Shown piece after piece: positions 8,829 to 17,469 of a stretch of DNA of 64,000 bases. The stretch comes from Bacillus sp. FJAT-22090 (GTDB lineage: Bacteria > Bacillota > Bacilli > Bacillales_A > Planococcaceae). Location: assembly GCF_001278755.1 (NCBI RefSeq), contig NZ_CP012601.1:2976001-3040000 (forward strand), written 5' to 3'. Every line of letters starts with the position of its first letter. The stretch's first letter is position 1. Both the position numbers and the translations under genes were made by a program. Under the pieces are notes generated by a model, which saw nothing but the letters and a program-made list of their open reading frames with translations, was not told the DNA's origin and searched no databases.

Positions 8829-9182
8829 ATGAAAAAATTTGGTTTATTAGTACTTGGTATTATCGCAGGGGTTGTAGCAGTTGCAAACTTAGGGAGTTTA
8901 TTAGGTTTAGCAGTTTCTGCTTTGATCGTCTACGCAGGGATACATTTTTACCTTAAAAGCGATTCTACGTTTTTGAAAATCTTTTGGGCAAGTGTAGGAA
9001 TCGTAGGATTACTTTCGGCAGTTGCAAACGTGCCTGGTTTCTTCGGAATTTTAGCAATCGTAGGTGTTTGGTACGTTATTAAAAAATGGAATAACGAACC
9101 CGTTAGCTTTTCAGCACCAGCTGTAAAATCTGATGACCCATTTGTAAATTTCGAAAAACAATGGAACGAACTTTCAAAATAA
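8829..9182 (+). CDS. LiaI-like small membrane protein
   Basis: A 117-residue protein with hydrophobic stretches over roughly residues 4-45 and 55-88 and a soluble charged C-terminal tail. A GAGAGGAGG site precedes the ATG. It lies 13 bases before a PspA/IM30 protein, the same arrangement as the LiaI-LiaH pair, where the membrane partner anchors the phage-shock protein. It also resembles the Listeria gene preceding that organism's LiaR-regulated phage-shock gene. Sequence similarity to Bacillus LiaI itself looks weak, so the name is by context and topology. Confidence 0.75.
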   Translation: MKKFGLLVLGIIAGVVAVANLGSLLGLAVSALIVYAGIHFYLKSDSTFLKIFWASVGIVGLLSAVANVPGFFGILAIVGVWYVIKKWNNEPVSFSAPAVKSDDPFVNFEKQWNELSK

Positions 9183-9195
9183 GGAGGAAAATAAC

Positions 9196-9834
9196 ATGAC
9201 ATCATTATTAAAAAGATTGAAATACTCGGTAGAGGCTGACTTACACAAGTTGTTTGATAAAAAAGAGGAAAAAAATCCAATTGCAATGTTGAATCAATAT
9301 ATTCGTGAAGCGGAAAAACAAACAGAGCAAACAGGTAAATGGTTAGAACGCCAAGGAAAATTAAAACAAGAACTTGAAAAAGAACTTGCAGAAACATTGC
9401 AAATGGTTGAAAAACGTAAGCATCAAGTAGAGCTAGCTACAGCAAGCGGCGAGGAAGACTTAGCTGCTTTTGCTCAAGCCGAATTAAATGCATATAGCGA
9501 AAGAACTTCCGTTTTACAAAATAGCATTCAACAAACAACGGAAGAGCTTTTCGGTTTAGAACGTAAATACGAAGAAATGAAACATAAAATTAAAGATATG
9601 AAGGTTCGTCAATTACAATTGATGGGCAAAGAAAACGTAACCCGCGCTCATCATCAAATGGATCGCATTCTACAACCAGAACAAAAAGAAAAAAACTTTG
9701 GCACGTTCCAAGAAATGGAACAATACATTGAACGACTTGGTCAAAAGATAGAAAAGGAACATGAAATAACTTCTATGGAACACCGTCTTGAAATGTTAGA
9801 AAAAAATGCACAATCCAAGACAGAAATTGTGTAA
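9196..9834 (+). CDS. liaH: PspA/IM30 family protein (LiaH-like)
   Basis: A 212-residue, almost entirely helical and highly charged coiled-coil protein. It starts TSLLKRLKYSVEADLHKLFDKKEEKNP, a shortened PspA N-terminus, followed by the MLNQYIREAEKQ segment typical of the family. PspA/LiaH proteins form large rings on stressed membrane and limit leakage. An AGGAGG site precedes the ATG. The gene directly follows the LiaI-like membrane protein and precedes liaFSR, separated by a GC-rich repeat element. Induction by cell-wall antibiotics via LiaR is expected by family. Confidence 0.9.
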   Translation: MTSLLKRLKYSVEADLHKLFDKKEEKNPIAMLNQYIREAEKQTEQTGKWLERQGKLKQELEKELAETLQMVEKRKHQVELATASGEEDLAAFAQAELNAYSERTSVLQNSIQQTTEELFGLERKYEEMKHKIKDMKVRQLQLMGKENVTRAHHQMDRILQPEQKEKNFGTFQEMEQYIERLGQKIEKEHEITSMEHRLEMLEKNAQSKTEIV

Positions 9835-9839
9835 ACTAT

Positions 9840-10005
9840 AAGAAAAGCGTAAGGCGCAGTTTAGTGGCGACAGAGTATCTCTGCGACGAGCTTCGCGCAG
9901 AAACAAGCAAATGACAATTTCCGAGGGGGCAGTTCTTCAGCCACTGGAGGAAATTGTCATTTGACCTCGAGCGGCTGGTGCCTGGAGATTAGACAATTAC
10001 TTTGT
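9840..10005. repeat. GC-rich intergenic repeat element with nested hairpins
   Basis: Non-coding insert between liaH and liaF, clearly richer in G+C than its surroundings. It contains a hairpin centred on TGCGACGAGCTTCGCGCA (about 9889-9907) and a 15-bp perfect inverted repeat (9908-9922 with 9949-9963) around 26 bases. The TGCGACGAGCTT-GCGCAG core recurs in inverse orientation in the element at 43066-43222, which suggests a dispersed family. It could stop or attenuate transcription between liaIH and liaFSR. Confidence 0.7.
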
Positions 10006-10093
10006 AGAATAGTTTTACTTTCTTGTTTAATATATAAGAGGGGAAGAAATCTTCTCCTCTTATCTCACTATGCGAAGAAGGAGGAATACTCAA

Positions 10094-10795
10094 ATGAAAG
10101 AAAATCAAACAAACAAGCTTGCTTTTATCCTCATTTGCTTTGTTTTTCTAATGTTTATTGAAGCAACAATTTTTGGAAATGGCAGCATTGTATTAGTCCT
10201 TCTTGGCATTGGGATGATTTATTTTAGCTTACGCAAACGAACTCGTTTTTTATTTTGGACGGGGTTTATCCTAATATTAATTTCTATTTTTTCTATGTGG
10301 AGTTTAAGGCTATTACTCATGGCTATTATGGCATATATACTGTATAAGCTCTGGAAAAATGAACCGATTCAACAAGTGATTCGACCATTCGATACGGTGT
10401 ATAAAGAAACACCAAACAGTGTGATACAAAATAAGCTTTTTTCTTCGCAAACAACTCCTTTTAATGCCTATGAATGGCAAGATGTACATGTACAAGGCTT
10501 TTACGGAGAGCATGTTATTGATGTGACACAAACAGTTCTACCAAAGGGTACTTCCTTTATTTCCATACGCCAGTCGCTTGGAAAAGTTACCATTTATGTA
10601 CCTTATGAAGTTCCAGTGAGACTCCATTACGCAACTATTATCGGAGAGGCGAATATATTTGGTCGAGGGCTTCAACGTTTGTGGAATCAATCGGTCGTAT
10701 TAAAAGATGGTTATCAAGAGGATGTTAGCTATGCTTCTGAACTTGTCGTTACTGTATCGACATGGATTGGGGATATTGAGGTGATCCGTAAATGA
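10094..10795 (+). CDS. liaF: LiaF, membrane inhibitor of the LiaRS system
   Basis: 233 residues. The ATG at 10094 is chosen because GAAGGAGG lies at 10077-10084; an earlier ATG at 10070 would sit on top of that site. N-terminal helices span about residues 8-90, then a soluble C-terminal domain of the LiaF/VraT type (repeated beta-strand motifs such as SIRQSLGKVTIYVP and VSTWIGDIEVI). Family role: keeps LiaS in the non-signalling state until envelope stress. The stop overlaps liaS by four bases (ATGA), so the two are translationally coupled. Confidence 0.92.
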   Translation: MKENQTNKLAFILICFVFLMFIEATIFGNGSIVLVLLGIGMIYFSLRKRTRFLFWTGFILILISIFSMWSLRLLLMAIMAYILYKLWKNEPIQQVIRPFDTVYKETPNSVIQNKLFSSQTTPFNAYEWQDVHVQGFYGEHVIDVTQTVLPKGTSFISIRQSLGKVTIYVPYEVPVRLHYATIIGEANIFGRGLQRLWNQSVVLKDGYQEDVSYASELVVTVSTWIGDIEVIRK

Positions 10796-11880
10796 AAATA
10801 CTTTTGGGTCAAGGCTTTTCCCTCTTTATTATATTAATGGCTTTAGCAGCATTATTACTCTATGCACTGTGGGGCTGGCCAAACGATAATGCATGGTGGT
10901 CATTGCTTGAGACTACTTACGCAGAAGTACCATTAGGTGCTTGGATTATTATCATACTAGCGTTTATGAGTTTTAGTTTTTCTTTGAATACTCTTCAAAA
11001 GGTTCGTGACCAGGAAAAGAAAATAGAATCTAGCTTGAGACCTTTATTAGAAGCAGAAACGTCCCTACCAAACAATAAAAAGTTCGCATATTCGAAAAGA
11101 TTACATGTCACAACCAATCAATTAGAGCAGCTCATATTGACCCAGCGGAAAACCTTGCAGCGTATTACAAATGAAAAAGCAGAAGCACAAGATAAGCTTA
11201 TTCAGGAACGAATCGTACAAGAAAGACAACGCTTGGCTAGGGAGCTGCATGATTCGGTTTCACAACAATTATTTGCAGCGTCTATGCTTCTTTCAACGAT
11301 GGTGGAAATAGAGGAGTCGCAGAATGGGGAAGCTCCTAAAAATTTATTGCAAACAGAAAAAATTGTTCAACAAGCTCAGTTAGAAATGCGTGCCTTACTG
11401 CTCCACCTCCGTCCAGCAGCACTACACGATAAAACGCTTAAGCAAGGAATGGAAGAACTATTACTAGAGCTCCAACAGAAAGTTTTTTTTACCATTCGAT
11501 ATCGCTTAGAAGAGGTCTCATTACCAAAAGGCGCAGAGGACCATTTATTTCGAATTGCACAGGAAACCTTATCCAATACGTTACGACATGCAAAGGCTAC
11601 GGAAGTCGATATTTTATTCGTAGAACGTGACAATCTAGCAATTTTTCGAGTGCAAGATAATGGCGTTGGCTTTGAGATGGCGGATGCTAAAACAGGCTCA
11701 TATGGCTTAGAGAATGTCAAAGAAAGAGCTGTTGAAATTGGTGCTACTTGCAAAGTTGTTTCCGTTCCGTCGCAAGGAACAATTGTCGAAGTGAAGCTTC
11801 CAATCGAGAAAAACTTAGAGCTAGTTGGAACAGTGAAGAGAGAGGAGCATAAAGATGATTCGAATATTGTTAGCGGATGA
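10792..11880 (+). CDS. liaS: LiaS sensor histidine kinase (NarL-type)
   Basis: 362 residues: two transmembrane helices at about 10-30 and 47-67 with a very short extracellular loop (an intramembrane-sensing kinase), a HAMP-like and coiled-coil linker, a HisKA_3 dimerisation box with His153 (RELHDSVSQQLF), and an HATPase domain with QETLSNTLRHAKA and DNGVGFE. It overlaps liaF by four bases and liaR by 26 bases. Family role: detects lipid-II-cycle damage through LiaF and phosphorylates LiaR. Confidence 0.94.
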   Translation: MKILLGQGFSLFIILMALAALLLYALWGWPNDNAWWSLLETTYAEVPLGAWIIIILAFMSFSFSLNTLQKVRDQEKKIESSLRPLLEAETSLPNNKKFAYSKRLHVTTNQLEQLILTQRKTLQRITNEKAEAQDKLIQERIVQERQRLARELHDSVSQQLFAASMLLSTMVEIEESQNGEAPKNLLQTEKIVQQAQLEMRALLLHLRPAALHDKTLKQGMEELLLELQQKVFFTIRYRLEEVSLPKGAEDHLFRIAQETLSNTLRHAKATEVDILFVERDNLAIFRVQDNGVGFEMADAKTGSYGLENVKERAVEIGATCKVVSVPSQGTIVEVKLPIEKNLELVGTVKREEHKDDSNIVSG

Positions 11881-12496
11881 CCATGAAATGGTTCGTATTG
11901 GTGTGTCTGCTTATTTACAGGCTCAGCCCGATATGGAAGTGGTAGCAGAAGCTACGAACGGTCAAGAAGCTGTTGATATGGCTCTTGCGCATAAACCGGA
12001 TATTATATTAATGGATATGGTTATGCCTATCTTGAATGGTGCCGAAGCTACACGTGAGATTGTGCGACAATGGCCGGAAGCAAAAGTAATGGTTGTTACG
12101 AGCTTTATCGATGATGATAAAGTGTATCCAGCACTTGAAGCAGGAGCCATCAGCTATTTGTTAAAGACTTCCAAAGCATCTCACATAGCTGAATCTATTC
12201 GCAAAACGTTAAACGGTGATGCAGTATTAGAGCCAGAAGTGACAAACAAAATGATGAAGCGAATGCGCCAAGGTTCCGAACAAGCACTGCACAAAGACTT
12301 AACAGATCGAGAACTCGAAGTTTTACTGCTTATGGCAGAAGGCAAAACAAATCAAGACATAGCTGACTCTCTCTATATTGCATTGAAAACAGCAAAAACA
12401 CATGTGAGCAATATTTTATCGAAGCTTGAAGTAAGTGATCGAACACAAGCAGTCATTTATGCATTCGAGCATCAACTCGTGAAATCCAAAAAATAA
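11855..12496 (+). CDS. liaR: LiaR response regulator (NarL/FixJ family)
   Basis: 213 residues: receiver with acidic pocket (LADDHE), phosphorylated Asp54 (ILMDMVMP), conserved Thr (VVTSF) and Lys (LLKTSKA), then a LuxR-type helix-turn-helix (LTDRELEVLLLMAEGKTNQDIA) near the C-terminus. The ATG at 11855 has AGAGGAG upstream within liaS. Expected targets are the liaI-liaH promoter upstream and possibly this operon; candidate dyads are at 8720-8743. Confidence 0.94.
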   Translation: MIRILLADDHEMVRIGVSAYLQAQPDMEVVAEATNGQEAVDMALAHKPDIILMDMVMPILNGAEATREIVRQWPEAKVMVVTSFIDDDKVYPALEAGAISYLLKTSKASHIAESIRKTLNGDAVLEPEVTNKMMKRMRQGSEQALHKDLTDRELEVLLLMAEGKTNQDIADSLYIALKTAKTHVSNILSKLEVSDRTQAVIYAFEHQLVKSKK

Positions 12497-12551
12497 CGTA
12501 TGCGAGTTTTTTATCATATGCTAATGGAAAGACGGAGTAAAGGATGTTTGT

Positions 12552-12827
12552 GTGTATATTCCTGAAGATCCAAATAACGAAAATGAAATCCCAACTAGCA
12601 CCACTGTTGAATTTATTGGGACTGTCGTTCTCACACTAGGGTATGTAATCGTAGCTATTGCCGAAGGTATTGCTTTATCAGAACTGGCTCAAGCTAAAGA
12701 GAAAGAAGAACAAGAAGCTAAATTAGTGAACCTAGCTAGCCAAGAACAAAAGGAGCAGCTTTCCGACATACAGAGTAAGTTAGACTATCTAGTAAATGAA
12801 ATAGAAATGTTAAAGAAAAAGGGATAA
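12552..12827 (+). CDS. Small membrane protein with a C-terminal coiled coil, function unknown
   Basis: 91 residues from a GTG start, with GGAGTAAAGG upstream. One hydrophobic helix at about residues 20-45 is followed by about 45 charged, heptad-like residues (KEKEEQEAKLVNLA... LSDIQSKLDYLVNEIEMLKKK), a likely coiled coil. It lies 55 bases after liaR on the same strand and ends in its own terminator, so it may be the last gene of the lia unit. I do not recognise a family. Confidence 0.65.
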   Translation: MYIPEDPNNENEIPTSTTVEFIGTVVLTLGYVIVAIAEGIALSELAQAKEKEEQEAKLVNLASQEQKEQLSDIQSKLDYLVNEIEMLKKKG

Positions 12828-12848
12828 CCAATAGGTATCTCCTTTTTA
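12815..12848 (+). terminator. Terminator after the small membrane protein
   Basis: AAAAAGGGATA (overlapping the stop codon) pairs, with one bulge, with TATCTCCTTTTT, giving a hairpin ending in a T run. A second stem (12853-12862 with 12878-12887) lies just downstream at the convergent gene end. Confidence 0.55.
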
Positions 12849-12875
12849 CATGGAAAGAGGATAATGCTAATTCCA

Positions 12876-13385
12876 TCATCCTCTTTCTAATTGGTTCAAC
12901 CAGCCCTCTACTTCTTTATCTGATTGAAGCCAATGCACTTTCTTCTCATATTTATTAAATTTTACTAGAAACGCTGGTTTCATTTCATTTTCAAAGTATT
13001 TATTCCACTTGAACATCCGACGAAAAATGGTAAATGTCGGGTGGTAGTTTGCTTTTTCTATTTTAAGTAATTGACGTATAAATCGAAGTACGATGCGCCT
13101 TCTTCTTATCCTAAATGGAATATCTAAAAAAACGATTTGATCTGCCGCTTGTAAGCCTTCATCGGTCCAATCGATATGGACGCCCTCTATCACCCAAGCG
13201 TCTCGATGAATCACCTCTAGCAGCAAATGATCCCGAACTTCCGGTTCATTTCGTATATCACCGGTTAGTTGTCGTGTCCACACAAAATTATCCGTTTCAA
13301 AATGTGTTACTTGAAGCTTGCAGGCTACTTTTCGAGCTAGTGTTGTTTTACCACTACCAACGGATCCTATAATATATATTTTCAT
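12876..13385 (-). CDS. P-loop nucleotide-binding kinase-like protein (topology-modulation type)
   Basis: 169 residues. Walker A at the very N-terminus (IIGSVGSGKTTLA), then HFETDNFVW in the position where adenylate-kinase-like proteins bind substrate, and an IVFLDIPFRIRRRRIVLR stretch resembling the lid of the family annotated as topology-modulation protein or FlaR. It is a soluble ATPase or small-molecule kinase with unknown substrate. It is separated from the DinB gene by 3 bases, so they are likely cotranscribed. Confidence 0.8.
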   Translation of the reverse strand: MKIYIIGSVGSGKTTLARKVACKLQVTHFETDNFVWTRQLTGDIRNEPEVRDHLLLEVIHRDAWVIEGVHIDWTDEGLQAADQIVFLDIPFRIRRRRIVLRFIRQLLKIEKANYHPTFTIFRRMFKWNKYFENEMKPAFLVKFNKYEKKVHWLQSDKEVEGWLNQLERG

Positions 13386-13388
13386 CCC

Positions 13389-13853
13389 TCACTCCGTCGT
13401 TGCACGGTTCAAAGCGTGAATAATTCCAGCATGCACTCCTTCATGCCAAATCATAAATTGCATAAGTGCATCCACCGTATCCATTTGATGTAGATTGCCA
13501 ATAGACATGGGTTCTACTAATTGGTTATGTAAATTAGGTTCAATTACTGCCTTTATTCGATCGGATTGTAGCTTTAATGCATTCATTAGTTCTTCCATCG
13601 TTGGAGGCTCGGTATCCCATTCATCTGGGTTAGTTCCTGGAACAAAGAGAGGTAACCATTCTGGATGTAAGATTTCGTAAGATGGAATTGCTTTTTGCGT
13701 GAGCACTTCCCCATTCACATAAATATGGCCGACATTCCATCGAATCGTATTGTTAAATCCACTTGGTTTTATGTCCCAAGCACTCTCTTTACTCTGTTTG
13801 ATTCTCCCCAATGTATAAATTCTTGTAAAATTCAATTGATTTAGTGTTTCCAT
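13389..13853 (-). CDS. DinB/YfiT-type four-helix metalloenzyme-like protein
   Basis: About 154 residues of the DinB superfamily. Metal-binding histidines fit the fold: NVGHIYVNG near residue 44 and WHEGVHAG near residue 138. Such proteins often are thiol-dependent (bacillithiol) transferases; the substrate is unknown. The start is uncertain: the ATG at 13853 has AGGAG very close, while a TTG at 13865 would add four residues. It precedes the P-loop gene by 3 bases. Confidence 0.8.
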   Translation of the reverse strand: METLNQLNFTRIYTLGRIKQSKESAWDIKPSGFNNTIRWNVGHIYVNGEVLTQKAIPSYEILHPEWLPLFVPGTNPDEWDTEPPTMEELMNALKLQSDRIKAVIEPNLHNQLVEPMSIGNLHQMDTVDALMQFMIWHEGVHAGIIHALNRATTE

Positions 13854-13959
13854 TCTCCTGTTCAACCCCTTTTTTCAGACTATTGTATCTTTTACTGTGA
13901 TATTACTAGAAAAATGGTACTTTCAATGCATTACTTACTAAACATAAGGAGGGTTTTCT

Positions 13960-14923
13960 ATAGATATACCACGAAATCTACCTAAAACAGTCGCTATATA
14001 CAAGCGCATGCTTCGGCGACTCCCTATAAACCACCCTACTTGCCTTGAAATTGAAAATAAAATTAGAGCAATTGAAGCTGGTTATGCTGGAGAGTCGTAC
14101 GTTGACAATTTCTTAAAACAAGTAAACTTCCCCAAACATTACGCTATTTTAAAGGACCTCCATATCCCAATTAGCCCGCATAATTATCTACAGGTAGACA
14201 CGCTTATCCTCACAAGAAAATACATCGCTGTTTTGGAAATAAAAAAATATACGGGGCAAATTGTTGTTCCAAAAAAATCCCGACCAGTTAATTCGTGTTC
14301 TTGACGAAGAATCTACAGCTTTTAAATGTCCGGAGCAACAAATAAAACGACACGTCAATAACTTGCAAACCCTATTAAATTCTTTAAAGATAGATATACC
14401 TATTAAAAGCCTTATTGTTCTCGCTTACTCTAAAACACATGTCGTACTTCCTCCAAAAGATACGACCATTGTAATGGGTTGTGATATATCTGAATACATC
14501 AACAATTATAATCAATATTCAGATATCATTTCTACAACTAAATTCCATCAACTTCTAAATAGCCTACTCTCTAAATCTACTGAGTTCACCCCTAAACCTA
14601 TAGCTCAAACTTATCCACTAGAACTCTCGCAAATAAAAACGGGATTGTTTTGTCCAAAATGCTTTAATAAAATTAATAACACTAGCACGTGTCCAACATG
14701 TAAAACTTCTAAAATAATTATGCAAACCCAAGCAATAGAAGACTGGTTTTACCTTGTCAAAAATACTATTACTAACCGTGAATGTGTCTATTTCTTAGAA
14801 CTCAAAGACAAATTCGCAGCCAACTATCTATTAAAAAAACTTAATCTTCACCCGGTTAATGATTTTAAATCTAAATACTATATTTTACAGAGACTCGAAG
14901 TCATGGGGGCCAACAGCCGCTAA
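13960..14923 (+). pseudogene. NERD-domain protein, broken by a frameshift and lacking a normal start
   Basis: Two overlapping frames together give one NERD (nuclease-related) protein of about 320 residues: AGYAGESYVDNFL, QVDTLILTRKYIAVLEIKKYTGQI, then in the next frame NPDQLIRVLDEESTAF and a C-terminal zinc ribbon (CPKCFNKI... CPTCKTS). The shift lies at a seven-A run (14271-14277); removing one A restores the frame. A strong AAGGAGGG (about 13946-13953) is followed at normal spacing by ATA (13960), not ATG, although the protein frame continues from that codon. Loss of both start and frame favours a pseudogene; low-efficiency AUA initiation plus slippage is the alternative. Confidence 0.8.
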
Positions 14924-14933
14924 AGTAAGCTGT

Positions 14934-15173
14934 TTTTCCAACTAAATGTGCCAAGATTCCAACTAAAGTATCCATTTTTCCAACTAAACACTCCAAAATT
15001 CCAACTAAATCTATGTGGCTAGCAAAAACCGCTCCTGCACCTAGAGAATCTAACGAAAATCGCCCGATTTCTTCGCGGAAAATGAACTTTCCAACTAAAT
15101 GCGCTAAGATTCCAACTAAAGCATCCATTTTTCCAACTAAACACTCCAAAATTCCAACTAAATCTATGTGGCT
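14934..15173. repeat. Two arrays of a 21-bp-period repeat (core TTTAGTTGGAA)
   Basis: On the minus strand the unit is TTTAGTTGGAA plus about 10 variable bases. On the plus strand CCAACTA occurs at 14938, 14959, 14980 and 15001, then again at 15091, 15112, 15133 and 15154, exactly 21 bases apart within each set. The two four-unit blocks are near-identical copies, including the variable parts, so a block of about 80 bases was duplicated around a unique 70-base spacer. The region is intergenic, between the NERD remnant and the end of the kinase gene. Confidence 0.9.
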
Positions 15174-15177
15174 AACA

Positions 15178-15213
15178 AAAAACGAGAAACCCATCTCTGG
15201 ATTTCTCGTTTTA
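15178..15213 (-). terminator. Terminator of the second two-component operon
   Basis: On the minus strand AAACGAGAAAT pairs with a TTTCTCGTTT arm, followed by a run of Ts, immediately after the kinase stop codon. Confidence 0.85.
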
Positions 15214-15216
15214 CCA

Positions 15217-17328
15217 TTATATCGCTGCTATAGTAACGGTAACTTTAAATAAGTCGCCATCTACTTCCATTCGTAAACTACCACCATGTAAATCCACAAT
15301 AGACTGGGCAATGGCTAGCCCAAGACCTGATCCGTCTGTGTGGCGTGATGTGTCTGCTCGCTTGAATCTCTCCGTTAATTCAGATACGTCGTTACCTAAT
15401 TCATACTTTGCAATATTCTTGATAACAAAGACTGCTTCTCCGTCTACCTGGTCTAAATTGATATAAACACGTGTTTTTGGAAGGGCGTACTTTAACGTAT
15501 TGATGATTAAGTTATCAAGTACTCTCCACCATTTTTGACCATCCACATACGACATTATTGGCTTTGTACCGATTGCTACTCGATAATCTAACTCTGACTT
15601 ATCTATTTCTTCCTGATGTTCTGCGATCGCCTGTTGTAGCAACTGAGTTAAATCGACTTTTTGTTTCACTAATTCTATATTACCGGTAGCCATTTTTGAT
15701 ACTTCAAATAAATCCTCAATCAATGTCTTCAAACGCATTGATTTTTTATCCAAAATCGCAATATAGGATGCTCGCTCTTCATCCGTTATGCTTGGATTCT
15801 TCAACAAGTCTGTATAGGTTATAATTGAAGTTAATGGAGTTCTCAAATCATGACTTACATTTGTAATTAGCTCTGTTTTGAGTCTTTCACTTTTTGCTTG
15901 TTCCGAATGAGAAGACTTTATTCGATCCCGAAGCTGATTTAGATTAGCCGCATGATGTGCAACTGGTGATTTCCCTTTTACTTCTAATTCTCCTCGAAGA
16001 ACTCCCTTTGCCATTTCCTCTGTTTTTACGATGACACGGTTTAAATAGGACATTCTCGATAATAAAAACACTAGTACTGGTATCCCAATTAATATTGTTG
16101 CAGGAACCCAGATAAGAATAGCCTCTGGCATTGGAAACAACATCATTGTCCCGAATCCCCAGAAAAATATTACGATTAGCATGATTAATGTTTGAACCGC
16201 AATTGTTCGATTTAAGAAAAATCCTTCTAGTGATCTTCCCCAGCTAAAAATTAAACTTTGTTTCCAATCAACATGACCAATTCCAGCACGTAGCCATGTC
16301 CATTGATACAATGTACATGCTGTAAAAATTATTGCAATTATAGGTGCCAGAATAATAAGATCGTATCCTTTGTAATATAAAACGTACTGTATTATTTCTC
16401 TCGCAGACAAAATTGCCACATAAATACTTATGAAGAATAATGCGAGTCTAACATCAATTGGATACTTATTATACTTTTGCTCGGCTTTCTCATATCTAAA
16501 ATTCTTGCTGTTTCTTTTCCATAATAAAACAAATGCAATTGCTGCCAATACTCCTACTACTAGTACTCCATAAAAGATTCGTTGATTAACTATAAAATAT
16601 TTATATTCATCTTCTCTGCTACCACTTAAAATACTTGCTTCCGAAATAGCGACTGTTCCTTCAAATCGAGCAAATTTATTTCCTATTAAGTTAGTCACAT
16701 CCCATGATAGTTCTCCGCTTTGAAATATAACATTTTCTTTTAAATACCCATTTTTACTTGAGTACAATTTTGTAAAGGCATTTTTTGAATTTACTTCCCC
16801 ATTAGTAAAACGTTCACCTGTCTCTATATTTTTCAAGTCATAAATATAGTCATCGTTTGTATTTAAGAAATTATTTTTTTCTCTTTCAATTGTTCGAAAG
16901 TATTCTTCAATCTTTTCTTCTTTTTCTATAAGGATTTTCTTTTCAACATAAGCATTATCCTCGAAGTTTTTCGTAATATCTGCCATTTTTTTATTACGCT
17001 CTTCAATTGATTCTTCATCAGTTCTTCCTTCATATTGAAATCTAATAGAGTCTAATTGTTCTTGTAGACCTCCATACCGATACCGATATTCTTCTATTTC
17101 ATCTCTTGTCACAGTAATATTTTTCATTACATCCTCTTTATCCGGAACCGCTAAAACTAACGGAACAATAGAGGATTGAAAACTTTCTAATTCCACTTGA
17201 AAGCTATCACTATCAAAATAATTTTTACCTATATAATTTTGTCCCTCATCTACTACTGTAAAAAGTCCGCAAATCATTATAACTGCCAAAATACTAATGA
17301 TTATATTTTTCATTATAGGATGTTTCAT
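15217..17328 (-). CDS. Large multi-pass sensor histidine kinase
   Basis: 703 residues. A signal-anchor helix (about residues 8-25) leads to a roughly 230-residue extracellular region rich in charged helices, then several transmembrane helices (about 256-450), a HAMP-like region, HisKA with His493 (NVSHDLRTPLTSI), and HATPase with VLDNLIINTLKYA and GSGLGLAI. The start has AAGGGGGAG upstream. The N-box reads NLIINTLKYA where NxxxNAxKY is usual, a mild divergence. It follows its regulator and a 47-residue ORF whose stop overlaps this ATG. The large exposed domain and many helices resemble kinases that sense membrane-associated ligands; the signal is unknown. Confidence 0.9.
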   Translation of the reverse strand: MKHPIMKNIIISILAVIMICGLFTVVDEGQNYIGKNYFDSDSFQVELESFQSSIVPLVLAVPDKEDVMKNITVTRDEIEEYRYRYGGLQEQLDSIRFQYEGRTDEESIEERNKKMADITKNFEDNAYVEKKILIEKEEKIEEYFRTIEREKNNFLNTNDDYIYDLKNIETGERFTNGEVNSKNAFTKLYSSKNGYLKENVIFQSGELSWDVTNLIGNKFARFEGTVAISEASILSGSREDEYKYFIVNQRIFYGVLVVGVLAAIAFVLLWKRNSKNFRYEKAEQKYNKYPIDVRLALFFISIYVAILSAREIIQYVLYYKGYDLIILAPIIAIIFTACTLYQWTWLRAGIGHVDWKQSLIFSWGRSLEGFFLNRTIAVQTLIMLIVIFFWGFGTMMLFPMPEAILIWVPATILIGIPVLVFLLSRMSYLNRVIVKTEEMAKGVLRGELEVKGKSPVAHHAANLNQLRDRIKSSHSEQAKSERLKTELITNVSHDLRTPLTSIITYTDLLKNPSITDEERASYIAILDKKSMRLKTLIEDLFEVSKMATGNIELVKQKVDLTQLLQQAIAEHQEEIDKSELDYRVAIGTKPIMSYVDGQKWWRVLDNLIINTLKYALPKTRVYINLDQVDGEAVFVIKNIAKYELGNDVSELTERFKRADTSRHTDGSGLGLAIAQSIVDLHGGSLRMEVDGDLFKVTVTIAAI

Positions 17329-17468
17329 TCAGCTACTCCCCCTTTCATCGATCGGATAATTTCGATAAAGCTTTCCTTAATTTCAAAAATAGGAACAAGA
17401 TTGGTTATACAATAAGATAAACAGAGCACTCCACATATAATTGCAACCATGGATAAAAGTAAATTCAC
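17325..17468 (-). CDS. 47-residue single-helix membrane ORF between regulator and kinase
   Basis: This frame fills the gap between the regulator stop (17470) and the kinase start exactly. A GTG at 17468 lies one base after the regulator's TAA, and its TGA overlaps the kinase ATG (ATGA). The product has one strongly hydrophobic helix with three cysteines (MVAIICGVLCLSYCITN) and a short charged tail ending GGVAE. An in-frame ATG at 17450 is an alternative start. No strong ribosome site is seen, so translation would depend on coupling. I recognise no family. The perfect fit in both junctions is the argument for it being real. Confidence 0.5.
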   Translation of the reverse strand: MNLLLSMVAIICGVLCLSYCITNLVPIFEIKESFIEIIRSMKGGVAE

Positions 17469-17469
17469 T

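Noticed and set aside
10070..10093. Earlier ATG for liaF
   Set aside because: The ribosome binding site of the ATG at 10094 lies inside this extension.
14934..15173. Possible CRISPR array
   Set aside because: Repeats are only 21 bases apart with about 10 variable bases that are themselves repeated between blocks; no cas genes are present.
14901..15194. 97-codon minus frame through the 21-bp repeats
   Set aside because: It consists almost wholly of the repeated LVG heptads, has no ribosome site, and crosses the terminator of the kinase operon.
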